Part shown: positions 35,087 through 42,426 of the stretch, in pieces
How the letters are laid out: each line of letters begins with the position of its first letter
Position numbering within the stretch: the stretch's first letter is position 1
NCBI GenBank assembly: GCA_009918675.1
Contig: RGDM01000001.1
Coordinates: 1-64,000 of the forward strand
From: a bacterium
GTDB taxonomy: Bacteria; Bdellovibrionota_B; Oligoflexia; Silvanigrellales; Silvanigrellaceae
Length of the DNA stretch: 64,000 bases
Direction of reading: 5' to 3'
The notes under the pieces: model-generated
The model's input: the letters and a program-made list of their open reading frames with translations, nothing else
Databases searched by the model: none
What the model was told of the DNA's origin: nothing
Translations under genes and position numbers: made by a program

Positions 35087-36742
35087 TTAATCCACTAAAG
35101 TTTCGCGATAACTCACAACCACGTCAGAACCCATCGCAGGCGGAGCTTTGAACACCACCGCATGCAGGACGCTGTCGTAGGAATACTGCATAGCATCGAG
35201 GACCTGTCCGTCAACCTTCACTTCCAGGGTTCCGGCAAACGGAATTTGCCCCGCGGGCAAACTCACACGAGTTGCTAATTCTACGGTATTTTGGCCAATA
35301 CTCGTCAGAACACTGGACCAATTTGAAGAGCAGATATTTTCAATTGCGCCACCGGTGAGTTGAGCTGCACGAATATAATTCGTACCCGATTCCTCCGGCC
35401 CATTCGAGCTCAGGGCACAGTCAATTTTACCTAATCCGTCTCGCAAGCCAGTTATAGCGCTCACCCGGAAATTCCCGGCGCCTTTCACCGATTTTTCGCT
35501 TGCCCACGTGGTAAAATTTTCGGCGGTAAATTTGTGTGTTGTCAGCGGAATTCCTTTTGAGTTTTTCATCAGTGCGTAGGGCGGAATACCAAACGCATCA
35601 AGAAAAGGTGAACTTCCGCCATCACGACACAGATTCAAATCCTGCTTGCCGTTTGCTGTCGTACTTGTTCTTCCGTATCCGTCCTCGCACCACATTTGCA
35701 CACTGTCGTCCTCCTCATCAGAAAGAACAACGACACTCAAAGCAGCGTCGGGACGCACAAAACCTTTATTTTCGGCGGTCGACCCAAGCGCTTTCTCAAC
35801 GGCCAACTTGGCAGCCCAAAGGCCATGCTCAAAAGCCGAGCCGTTTGTTCCAAGTAAAGCCGTGCGCTGAAAAGCTTGCACAAAATCTGGGCCGTCACGC
35901 AGAATCGTATTCATGGTTGATGGGTCTGCTTTCAAGTTGCCGCGCAGCGGCGCAACTATTCTGCCACCAACTCGGGACCCTGATGTGATGTCCGCGGAGT
36001 TCGGGCAGAGCGCATCAGCAACTGGCAGACCGCTCCCTGGATCAACCTGACAGACGTCGACACTTGTGATCCCGACCTGAAAATCAATTCGGGTGTCTTT
36101 GAGTTTCTGTGCAAACGATTGAAACTTACTCTTGAGCTGATTTTGTGCCCACTCCATTGAACCGCTGTCATCGACAACCCAAAGTATGTCGACTTTCGCA
36201 CGAGGCTGAGTCAATTGAACCTGAACCCAATCTCCCGCATGAGGTTGTGGTGCCGGTTTCGGTGTTACCGTCGGCGGAAGTGGCTGAGCAGGTGGCAACG
36301 ATGGCTGGCTTGCCACGGGCGGAAGAGGTTGAGCAGAAGGCATTGATGGCTGGCTTGCCACGGGTGTAGGAGTTTGCGAAGACGGGAGACCTGGCTGAGT
36401 CGCAACGGGCGGCTGCTGCGGCTCAGAATCCTCTGGATTCGCAGGCGGAGGAGTGCGACGGTTTTCATTGATCCTTTGTCCGTTTGCACTCTCACCGTTT
36501 ATTGAACCCTCGCCGGAGACTTGAGTTGCACCTGGGCCTTCGCGTCGGCGGCCGAGAGCATCGCCGTCGGATGATGCAACCCGGATTTCGCTCGCCGCGT
36601 TTAAGTTACGACTTTGCTCAACGAAAGCCGTCTGCCCGTTGCATCCAACGAGATTAAAATAAGCTGAACCCAGAAGCAGCAAAGAAAAACGGGAGGAGAA
36701 AGGCAAGAAACTCCGCAAGGCAGATAGCTTGTATCCGGGCAT
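35087..36742 (-). CDS. VWA-domain lipoprotein with Pro-rich repeats
   Basis: A 551-residue lipoprotein (lipobox LVGC, Cys34). Residues 35-112 are polar and probably disordered. Three 15-residue Pro/Gln/Ser repeats occupy 113-157. A von Willebrand A domain starts at about 183 with VDILWVVDDSGSM (MIDAS residues 191-195) and includes VVVLSDEEDD. A beta-rich C-terminal domain of about 60 residues ends the protein (LEVKVDGQVLDAMQYSY). The second VWA lipoprotein at 50706 shares this architecture. VWA domains bind partner proteins through a metal; the partner is unknown. Its AGGAGG ribosome binding site, seven bases from the ATG, is buried in a strong leader hairpin. Confidence 0.85.
   Translation of the reverse strand: MPGYKLSALRSFLPFSSRFSLLLLGSAYFNLVGCNGQTAFVEQSRNLNAASEIRVASSDGDALGRRREGPGATQVSGEGSINGESANGQRINENRRTPPPANPEDSEPQQPPVATQPGLPSSQTPTPVASQPSMPSAQPLPPVASQPSLPPAQPLPPTVTPKPAPQPHAGDWVQVQLTQPRAKVDILWVVDDSGSMEWAQNQLKSKFQSFAQKLKDTRIDFQVGITSVDVCQVDPGSGLPVADALCPNSADITSGSRVGGRIVAPLRGNLKADPSTMNTILRDGPDFVQAFQRTALLGTNGSAFEHGLWAAKLAVEKALGSTAENKGFVRPDAALSVVVLSDEEDDSVQMWCEDGYGRTSTTANGKQDLNLCRDGGSSPFLDAFGIPPYALMKNSKGIPLTTHKFTAENFTTWASEKSVKGAGNFRVSAITGLRDGLGKIDCALSSNGPEESGTNYIRAAQLTGGAIENICSSNWSSVLTSIGQNTVELATRVSLPAGQIPFAGTLEVKVDGQVLDAMQYSYDSVLHAVVFKAPPAMGSDVVVSYRETLVD
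36272..36406 (-). repeat. three 45-bp in-frame repeats in the VWA lipoprotein
   Basis: Each unit encodes 15 residues: VATQPGLPSSQTPTP, VASQPSMPSAQPLPP, VASQPSLPPAQPLPP. The second and third are nearly identical, the first is more diverged. They form a proline-rich spacer between the lipid anchor and the VWA domain; copy number is likely variable between strains. Confidence 0.85.
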
Positions 36743-36744
36743 GA

Positions 36745-36790
36745 AAAAACCTCCTCATGACCAGGGTTGATACTGTTTGAGGAGGTTTTT
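36745..36790 (-). promoter_or_regulatory. leader hairpin sequestering the VWA gene ribosome binding site
   Basis: A perfect 13-bp inverted repeat (AAAAACCTCCTCA and TGAGGAGGTTTTT) with a 20-base loop. On the minus strand its 3' arm contains the AGGAGG site, continues into six T residues, then C and the ATG. It therefore looks both like an intrinsic terminator ending at the start codon and like a switch that masks the ribosome binding site. Confidence 0.75.
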
Positions 36791-36796
36791 CCACTA

Positions 36797-36833
36797 AGTC
36801 GACCATCCTCGTTAGAGGATTCGACTCTTTTTT
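36797..36833 (+). terminator. plus-strand intrinsic terminator without an obvious gene
   Basis: AGTCGA and ATCCTC (CC bulge between them), loop GTTA, then GAGGAT and TCGACT, a C, and six T residues. The geometry is that of a classical intrinsic terminator reading rightwards, yet no plus-strand gene ends here. On the minus strand it is one more stem in the VWA gene leader. Confidence 0.65.
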
Positions 36834-36838
36834 AATTT

Positions 36839-36896
36839 CTCTTGAGTTTTTTTTGGTCTTTCTCCAAGAGTCTGCAGTTAATCGAGATAACTCGAT
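36839..36896. repeat. two further short inverted repeats in the VWA leader
   Basis: CTCTTG (36839-36844) pairs with CAAGAG (36865-36870) around a 20-base loop, and ATCGAG-ATAA-CTCGAT forms a tight 6-bp hairpin at 36881-36896. They complete a run of five dyads between the VWA start and the rpmH stop. Confidence 0.5.
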
Positions 36897-36901
36897 GGAA
36901 T

Positions 36902-36930
36902 AAAAAAGACCCACCAGCTTGTGGTGGGTC
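36902..36930 (-). terminator. intrinsic terminator of rpmH
   Basis: On the minus strand GACCCACCA, loop CAAGC, TGGTGGGTC, then TTTTTT. A perfect 9-bp GC-rich stem with a T tract, 29 bp after the rpmH stop. It separates rpmH from the VWA gene, which therefore needs its own promoter in the next 150 bp. Confidence 0.9.
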
Positions 36931-36959
36931 ATCTTCTACATCGGAAGTGAACAAATAAT

Positions 36960-37277
36960 TCACTTGCTGTAGACTGTCGCTGCCAAACGCTTGCGGCCCT
37001 TAGCACGACGACGCTTGAGAACATTTTGGCCGTTTTTGGTGGCCATACGAGCGCGGAATCCGTGCTTGCGCTTGCGAACCGCAGGTCGTCCGCAATCCGC
37101 AGGCCGTCCACAATCCGCAGGTCGTCCGCAATCCGCAGGTCGTCCGCAATCCGCAGGCCGTCCACAATCCGCAGGTCGTCCGCAATCCGCAGGCCGTCCG
37201 CAATCCGCAGGCCGTCCGCAATCCGCAGGTCGTCCAGCAATGCGTTCAGACTCGCCCTCAAGAGGATTCAGCAGCAC
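36960..37277 (-). CDS. rpmH: ribosomal protein L34 with repeat-derived N-terminus
   Basis: The last 42 residues are a normal L34: [17 protein letters not shown], then [11 protein letters not shown]. The usual first dozen residues (MKRTxQPS...) are missing. In their place the frame runs through eight copies of an 18-bp repeat, encoding ADCGRP each time, to a GTG with no ribosome binding site, giving 105 residues. An in-frame stop sits two codons before that GTG. The gene has a strong terminator but no rnpA-yidC neighbours, unlike most bacteria. It may be translated with the extension, from a cryptic start, or be a damaged second copy. The L34 identity is certain; the start is not. Confidence 0.75.
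   Translation of the reverse strand: MLLNPLEGESERIAGRPADCGRPADCGRPADCGRPADCGRPADCGRPADCGRPADCGRPADCGRPAVRKRKHGFRARMATKNGQNVLKRRRAKGRKRLAATVYSK
37081..37235. repeat. 18-bp tandem repeat array (8.6 copies)
   Basis: Eight full units of GCAGGTCGTCCGCAATCC plus 11 bases of a ninth. Units differ only at two positions (GTC/GCC and CCG/CCA). In order they are a-b-a-a-b-a-c-c-a', so the first three and next three form an identical 54-bp double unit. The period is a multiple of three and the unit lacks stops in most frames, so long shadow frames appear on both strands. Confidence 0.97.
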
Positions 37278-38175
37278 AAGTCAGCAGGCGAACCGAAGCC
37301 CAGCGAAAATTTCGGCACTCACTTCGAGCGCGCGTCCAACCCGCGAATTTCATGTCTGGGGTCGACGCCCGATAGAAAATTACATTGCCCGTCTTCAGCA
37401 ACAAGACTCGGTTGACCAACGCGCCCATGCGCTTCATGTGATTGCTGACAAAGCCGGCCGCATTCCGGCTCAACTCAAAAACATCGTTGAGCCATGCAAG
37501 GAAATGGGCTTTAAAATCAGCCTCTGTAAAAGCCAAGATGATGAACTGTGGCCATTAAGTTCAGATGAACAACTGAATCATCAGCGCGTCTGTTTGCGAG
37601 TCCCGGCCATCCCAACTGTTTCTATTCACGACATCGTCCAAGCCATTCCAGATTGGATTGCTGAGACTCCGCATGGTTGCCTCGGGCTCGTACTTGACCA
37701 AGTTCAAGACCCCAGAAACTTTGGCGCGATCTTAAGAACAGCTGCATTTTTTGGCGCCAAATTCGTTATATTTGGAGAAGATCGGCAAGCAGAAATCACC
37801 CCACTCGTTGTTAAGACTTCGTCGGGTGGAGCATTTAGTTTGCAACTCGTTCCAACTGTGAACATCAACCGCGCACTCGAAATGCTGAAAAAGTCGGGGG
37901 TCTGGGTTGTCGGCTCTTCATTGCAAGCCACAGCGCGCCACAATGAACTGCCAACAGACCGCCATTACGTGCTTGTGGTTGGGAACGAAGCAAAAGGCAT
38001 GCGCCAAGAAGTGGGCCGTCACTGCGATTATCTGGTTAAAATTCCTGGCGGCGACGTGGCAGTCGATTCGCTCAATGTAGGAGTTGCCACCGGAGTCCTG
38101 TTGAGCTCATTGCAGTCAACATCCGTTACGCAACCAAACCACGGCAGAGATATCGCAGACGATTTTGAAGAATGA
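37240..38175 (+). CDS. rlmB: SpoU/TrmH-family 23S rRNA 2'-O-methyltransferase (RlmB-like)
   Basis: A SPOUT methyltransferase of 311 residues. The N-terminal substrate-binding domain begins [16 protein letters not shown]. The knot domain carries [19 protein letters not shown] (motif 1), [14 protein letters not shown] (motif 2) and [21 protein letters not shown] (motif 3), as in RlmB, which methylates G2251 of 23S rRNA. About 35 low-complexity residues (rich in Ser, Arg, Gln) precede the domain and are not typical. The ATG lies five bases after the tandem repeat, whose last CAGG is the only binding-site candidate. The coding start overlaps the rpmH frame on the other strand. It overlaps pgeF by ATGA. 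Confidence 0.87.
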   Translation: MRSDSPSRGFSSTSQQANRSPAKISALTSSARPTREFHVWGRRPIENYIARLQQQDSVDQRAHALHVIADKAGRIPAQLKNIVEPCKEMGFKISLCKSQDDELWPLSSDEQLNHQRVCLRVPAIPTVSIHDIVQAIPDWIAETPHGCLGLVLDQVQDPRNFGAILRTAAFFGAKFVIFGEDRQAEITPLVVKTSSGGAFSLQLVPTVNINRALEMLKKSGVWVVGSSLQATARHNELPTDRHYVLVVGNEAKGMRQEVGRHCDYLVKIPGGDVAVDSLNVGVATGVLLSSLQSTSVTQPNHGRDIADDFEE

Positions 38176-39137
38176 AAATAGCTCAACGGCGTGCAGCTGT
38201 AGATAAATTTCTTGGTCCCCAAGCAAATCGAGAGGCTCAGGCATGCATTCATCAAGCATTTCCCGCCTGGCCTCTAGAATTCAACGAATTTCTTCAGACC
38301 ATTCAGGGAAGTTCACAATGCGCTCTTGTTGAAGTGAATGAGTCACAAGAGCACGTGAGTGTGCAACATGGAAAAGCTGGCGCGCAGGTAACTTTCACCT
38401 TAAACGCCCCTCTTGAGCAGAGTTGGCGAGTTGCAGCGTTCCATTCCAATAAAATCGCTACTCTTAGTTCATTCGACGCAACGCATCTTGAACCCGCAGA
38501 TGGCCTCATGACCGATGGTGCACATTTCAAGGCACCTCTGATGATTCAAACTGCCGACTGCCTTGCGGTTGCTATCACCCTGGAAAATTCCCATGAGATC
38601 TTCTTAGCCGCCTGCTTTCATGCGGGTTGGAGAGGATACTCGAGCGGAATTCAGCAAGTCGTTCTCGACTTAACTCGCAAACAATCACGGGCAGGTGGTT
38701 GGCAATCGACTGCGATGACGGGGCTCGACGTTCCTTCTTTGTTCGTCACCATTGGCCCCGCAATTGCGGGATCTAGCTATCCATGCGGGGCCGATGTTCT
38801 CGATGCCCTCCGGCTTCATCATGAAAATTTTTTGCTCAGCGCCCCTCACTGGAGCCAAGCCCACGAAAAAGCATGGTGGCAGGCCGTCGGCCTCACAGAA
38901 TTTGAAGCCAGAGGCAAAATATACCCCGACTTGCAGGCTCTGATGTGCATCGAACTGCATGCCTCGGGTGTTGATTTGAATTCAGTCACGGTCCTGCGGG
39001 AGGACACGCTGACCAGCTCGTTGTGGCCAAGCCATCGAAGAGCCATGGCCCAAGGGATGGAGCGCGCAGGGCGATTGTTCACCCACCTGTGCCCTCCGGC
39101 TTGCCCGCGGGTCCCAAACCATGTTAGCAACCCGTGA
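38172..39137 (+). CDS. pgeF: peptidoglycan editing factor PgeF / YfiH family
   Basis: A 321-residue member of the YfiH (former multicopper polyphenol oxidase, DUF152) family. PgeF hydrolyses mis-made L-Ser-containing cell-wall precursors in E. coli; relatives act as purine nucleoside phosphorylases. The zinc site is visible: IQTADCLAVA (Cys), CFHAGWRGYSSG (His), and IGPAIAGSSYPCGADV. The N-terminal 60 residues are longer than usual. Translation is coupled to the methyltransferase upstream. Confidence 0.9.
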   Translation: MKIAQRRAAVDKFLGPQANREAQACIHQAFPAWPLEFNEFLQTIQGSSQCALVEVNESQEHVSVQHGKAGAQVTFTLNAPLEQSWRVAAFHSNKIATLSSFDATHLEPADGLMTDGAHFKAPLMIQTADCLAVAITLENSHEIFLAACFHAGWRGYSSGIQQVVLDLTRKQSRAGGWQSTAMTGLDVPSLFVTIGPAIAGSSYPCGADVLDALRLHHENFLLSAPHWSQAHEKAWWQAVGLTEFEARGKIYPDLQALMCIELHASGVDLNSVTVLREDTLTSSLWPSHRRAMAQGMERAGRLFTHLCPPACPRVPNHVSNP

Positions 39138-39180
39138 TTATTAAGAAGACTGCGTTATTGCAGACTCTGAGGAAAATCTC

Positions 39181-39594
39181 ATGTCAGAAATCTCAAATAC
39201 AGCATACCGATACGCGCTTGCATTCTACGCACTCTTTGCTGTCTTTTTCTGGTATTTATTCCGCTCTCTCGGACTATTCATTGCTCAACACTACGTGCCA
39301 CAAAATGCTTCTGGATTCAGTGTCGCAAACCCAAATTTCTCCTTATGGAACAATACAATTGCGAGCGTTCTAACCCTCGTTGCTGTGATCTTTTTGTTTG
39401 CAAGCCGTCGTCTGAAAGACTACGTCGTTGACGTCGGTGATGAACTCACCCGCGTATCCTGGGCAGACCTGAAGGAAACCCAACGCGCGACCCTGATCGT
39501 CATAGTTCTGGTCGCAGTTTCTTCAGTGTTCATGTTCCTGTCCGACTTTATTTTCGTTAAATTTATTCAATTCATCATGAGTCAAGCCGCCTGA
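39181..39594 (+). CDS. secE: preprotein translocase subunit SecE (three-segment form)
   Basis: SecE clamps SecY in the inner membrane. At 137 residues it has three membrane segments (about 10-38, 58-80, 106-132), like E. coli SecE and unlike the one-segment form of most bacteria. The conserved cytosolic hinge DELTRVSWADLKETQRAT precedes the last segment. GAGGAAAATCTC sets the start. nusG follows after 12 bp, the standard order. No tRNA-Trp gene lies just upstream. Confidence 0.94.
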   Translation: MSEISNTAYRYALAFYALFAVFFWYLFRSLGLFIAQHYVPQNASGFSVANPNFSLWNNTIASVLTLVAVIFLFASRRLKDYVVDVGDELTRVSWADLKETQRATLIVIVLVAVSSVFMFLSDFIFVKFIQFIMSQAA

Positions 39595-39606
39595 GGATCA
39601 GCGAAA

Positions 39607-40218
39607 ATGACAGAAGAAGTTCAGAACTCCTCCGAGAGCACTCCAACCGTTCGCAATGAGCGCTTGCGCTGGTATGCAATTACAACTCAATCTGGAATGG
39701 AAAAGAAAGCCAAAACTGCGCTTGAAGAGCGGATCAAAAAGCTCAATCTGAGCGACTATTTTGGCCAAATCATCATCCCCTCGCAGACGGTCGAAAAGAT
39801 CGATGAAAAAGGCAAAAAGAAACGCATCGAGCAAAAACTGATGCCTGGTTACATCTTTATTCAGATGGACCTGAGCGAAAAGTCTGCCTACCATTGCGTT
39901 AAGGAAACTCCCAAAGTTTCAAACTTTATCGGCGCGGCTCCGAATCGTGAACCGCCCTCTTTGACTGACGAGGAAGTTGACCGCGTCATCAATCGCACGG
40001 CCTATATCGCAAAAGAGATCGCGGCTCGGCCGAAAGCTCACTTTGAAAAAGGCGAGCGCGTGCGCGTGATCGACGGACCATTCACCAACTTCGTAGGTGA
40101 CGTTGATGAAGTGAAAGCAGACAAGATGAAGCTTCGTCTTCTGATTTCTGTCTTCGGTCGCCCGACACCCGTGGAAATCGAATTCAACAAAGTCGAAAAA
40201 GTCAAAGAAGGCGAGTGA
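39607..40218 (+). CDS. nusG: transcription termination/antitermination factor NusG
   Basis: A 203-residue NusG. The NGN domain has RWYAITTQSGMEKKAKTALEE and KLMPGYIFIQMDL, and the C-terminal KOW motif reads FEKGERVRVIDGPFTNFVGDV. It binds RNA polymerase and couples it to Rho or ribosomes. An extra acidic lead of about 18 residues is present. GAGGATCAGCGAAA precedes the ATG. Normally rplK-rplA-rplJ-rplL follow; here the stop codon overlaps the start of a tryptophan dioxygenase gene (TGATG). Confidence 0.96.
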   Translation: MTEEVQNSSESTPTVRNERLRWYAITTQSGMEKKAKTALEERIKKLNLSDYFGQIIIPSQTVEKIDEKGKKKRIEQKLMPGYIFIQMDLSEKSAYHCVKETPKVSNFIGAAPNREPPSLTDEEVDRVINRTAYIAKEIAARPKAHFEKGERVRVIDGPFTNFVGDVDEVKADKMKLRLLISVFGRPTPVEIEFNKVEKVKEGE

Positions 40219-41324
40219 TGAACACGGACAGCAAGAGACCGCTGAGTTACGGAAGTTATTTGCGAGTCCCTGAGCTGCTGTCGATTCAATCACCCAAAAG
40301 TCTTGAAGCAGGAAGAGAAGCCCACGAAGAGCTTCTCTTTATTATTGTTCACCAAGCCCACGAGCTTTGGTTTAAACAAATCCTCCATGAATTAAATTCA
40401 ATCGCAAGAATGTTCAAATCGAACACTGTCGATGAAAAAATGCTTGGAAATGCTGTATCTCGGCTCATTCGCGTCGCAGAAATTCAGAAGGTCTTGATCG
40501 ACCATTTGCGCATTCTCGAAACCATGACTCCTCTGGATTTTCTAGAATTCCGCGATCTCGTTTCTCCTGCATCAGGTTTCCAAAGCGTTCAGTTTAGAAT
40601 GCTGGAATCCACATTAGGTGTAAAGCGTGAACATCCGCTCCTAGCCAATCCTGATTCACCATTTGCAAAGAGTCTCACCGCAGATGAATTGAAGCAGATG
40701 CAAATGGCTGAATCCGAACCTTCACTCGTCCAGCTGATTGAGAAATGGTTGGAACGCACGCCATTTATTGAAACATCTGATGGGTTTACCTTCTGGCAAG
40801 AATATCAGAATGCGTTGAGCGAACACCTGTCTCGCGACCGACAGTTTATCAACAATCACCCGCTTCTTTCTGACAACGAAAAGCAGCGCCAACTTGGTGA
40901 AGTTGAGAAAACGGAAAATTACTTCAAGGCACTTTTTGACGAATCAATGCACAACGATCTTGTGAATCAAGGACTTCGTCGACTCTCTCTTCGGGCAACA
41001 CATGCAGCTCTTTTTATTCAACTCTATCGTGAAGAACCAATCCTGCATCTGCCCTATCGACTGCTCACTTTACTTGTCGATATTGACGAACTTCTTCAAC
41101 AGTGGCGAGCTCAGCATGCAATCATGGTTCATCGTATGATTGGTATTCGTGTCGGCACGGGAGGCTCACTTGGATACGCTTACCTGCGTTCCACCCTTGA
41201 TAAGAGTAAGGTCTTTGCCGATCTTTTTAATCTTTCAACCTTTCTTCTCCCCAAATCCTCCCTCCCCGCACTTCCAGCGAATCTAAAACAGCGTCTGGGA
41301 TTTGCGTTTGAAGTCAAAAGCTAA
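40218..41324 (+). CDS. kynA: tryptophan 2,3-dioxygenase
   Basis: A haem enzyme that opens the indole ring of L-Trp to N-formylkynurenine. It has 368 residues. LLFIIVHQAHELWFKQILHEL contains the distal-site residues, SPASGFQSVQFRMLE follows, and HAIMVHRMIGIRVGTGGS-LGYAYLR holds the proximal haem His and substrate loop (usually GTGGSSGYxYLR). No other kynurenine-pathway gene is in the window. Translation is coupled to nusG by TGATG, an unusual linkage. A direct repeat duplicates its last codons beyond the stop. Confidence 0.94.
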   Translation: MNTDSKRPLSYGSYLRVPELLSIQSPKSLEAGREAHEELLFIIVHQAHELWFKQILHELNSIARMFKSNTVDEKMLGNAVSRLIRVAEIQKVLIDHLRILETMTPLDFLEFRDLVSPASGFQSVQFRMLESTLGVKREHPLLANPDSPFAKSLTADELKQMQMAESEPSLVQLIEKWLERTPFIETSDGFTFWQEYQNALSEHLSRDRQFINNHPLLSDNEKQRQLGEVEKTENYFKALFDESMHNDLVNQGLRRLSLRATHAALFIQLYREEPILHLPYRLLTLLVDIDELLQQWRAQHAIMVHRMIGIRVGTGGSLGYAYLRSTLDKSKVFADLFNLSTFLLPKSSLPALPANLKQRLGFAFEVKS

Positions 41325-41365
41325 GCCACATCTGGGATTTGCGTTTGAAGTCAAAAGCTAAGCCG
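41295..41365. repeat. 34-bp direct repeat at the kynA 3' end
   Basis: The last 10 codons of kynA with the stop (starting TCTGGGATTTGCG) occur twice, 37 bp apart, with no mismatch over 34 bp. The second copy lies beyond the stop and is not translated. This is a recent tandem duplication. Confidence 0.95.
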
Positions 41366-41366
41366 C

Positions 41367-41382
41367 GGCTGAAATCTCAGCC
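41367..41382. terminator. weak hairpin after kynA
   Basis: GGCTGA, loop AATC, TCAGCC: a 6-bp perfect stem just after the duplicated kynA end, without a T run. It may mark the 3' end of the secE-nusG-kynA transcript. Confidence 0.35.
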
Positions 41383-41516
41383 AAGTCTTCTCGAGAATTT
41401 GCCGTGCAAAAAGACTTCGGAATGTCTTGTTGACACAGGAAACTGTTCAAAAATCCAAATACATGAAAAGATTTTCATACTGGCGAGACGCCATTGAACC
41501 ATATTGGAAAACGGCG

Positions 41517-42311
41517 ATGAAAAATCGGAAACTGTCGAAACGATTAATTCTTCCCTGTGGTCTGCTCGCATTCTTTGTCAGCCTGACTCATTCTTGCATT
41601 CCGAAATCAGCACAACAGGAAAGCATGACGGAATCGGAAATCATTCAATTGCAAGCCAACTGTGGCTCTAGGCGCACCTTTCTTTTCGCGCATACCGAAC
41701 CCAAACTCAAAGACCTCAAGCAAAAGGATTGGTCTTGCTGGTATGCAGCGACAAGCAACCGAGTTTATGGACAGCCGGATCAGGCAGAAATGAAAAATAT
41801 GTTTCGAGACTCGAGACCTGTCGTACGGAAGTACATCAATTCAAATACCCTCACCAAACGTTTGGCTGAGATAGATACTCAGCGCACAACTGTTTTGTGG
41901 CTTGGAACAGGACTCGCTTTGCTTGGCTGTGGTGCACTCGCGGTTGGAACAGGAGGACTCGCTTTGGCAGCCTGTGCACTCCTGGGATCAGCAACTGCTG
42001 GTTACGACATGATGGGTGGCGACCCATCGATAGGCGCAGGCGAGGCATGGCGAAAAATGGCTGCGATGAACGATCAAGACATCGTCAAAATGGAATGCAA
42101 CGCAACGAAGACAATTATAGAACAAGCACAAATCATTGATCGGCGCGTTTTACCCAACGCTGAGGGCTCTTCGTCAACGCCGTGCCCAAACCCGAAGGAA
42201 CTCTCAAGTCAGTTTGAAAAAGTCATTGGCCTTCAAGCCGGCGCCGCTGAAATCAAAAGCGCGGGAGTACCGCCACAAGCAAAGCCTCAAGCAAAGCCAC
42301 AAGCAAAGTAA
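41517..42311 (+). CDS. hypothetical lipoprotein with glycine-rich hydrophobic hairpin
   Basis: A 264-residue lipoprotein: after basic KNRKLSKRL and a hydrophobic stretch, the lipobox is LTHSC. A central Gly/Ala/Leu segment of about 40 residues (GTGLALLGCGALAVGTGGLAL) could form a membrane hairpin. The C-terminus is QAKP repeated (12-bp units). I do not recognise a family. Similar proteins annotated only as hypothetical are common in Bdellovibrio-like genomes, which is a general impression. I chose the ATG that gives a proper signal peptide; longer versions start at 41463 or 41427. Monocistronic, convergent with tuf. Confidence 0.65.
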   Translation: MKNRKLSKRLILPCGLLAFFVSLTHSCIPKSAQQESMTESEIIQLQANCGSRRTFLFAHTEPKLKDLKQKDWSCWYAATSNRVYGQPDQAEMKNMFRDSRPVVRKYINSNTLTKRLAEIDTQRTTVLWLGTGLALLGCGALAVGTGGLALAACALLGSATAGYDMMGGDPSIGAGEAWRKMAAMNDQDIVKMECNATKTIIEQAQIIDRRVLPNAEGSSSTPCPNPKELSSQFEKVIGLQAGAAEIKSAGVPPQAKPQAKPQAK

Positions 42312-42381
42312 AAAAATTTCCGCCGCGACTGAAGCGACTCATCCCTCGATGCACTGAAGCTGAAGATCACTTCAAACAAAA

Positions 42382-42407
42382 AAAAACCACCCTTTCGGGT
42401 GGTTTTT
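42382..42407. terminator. bidirectional terminator between the lipoprotein gene and tuf
   Basis: AAAAACCACCC, loop TTTC, GGGTGGTTTTT: an 11-bp symmetric stem with A and T tracts on either side. It can terminate both the plus-strand lipoprotein transcript and the minus-strand tuf transcript, which end 70 and 20 bp away. Confidence 0.92.
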
Positions 42408-42426
42408 CTGAGCAGTCGCAGAGCGC

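Noticed and set aside
36932-36959. rnpA downstream of rpmH
   Set aside because: The rpmH terminator follows immediately and the next gene is the VWA lipoprotein; no RNase P protein motif is present.
37081-37235. CRISPR array
   Set aside because: Units are contiguous with no spacers, only 18 bp long, and no cas gene is present.
37000-37415. Several long open frames on both strands through the 18-bp repeat
   Set aside because: A stop-free 18-bp unit automatically opens most frames. Only the frames joined to the L34 core and to the methyltransferase have recognisable domains.
39138-39180. tRNA-Trp before secE as in many genomes
   Set aside because: The interval is 43 bp and has no cloverleaf.
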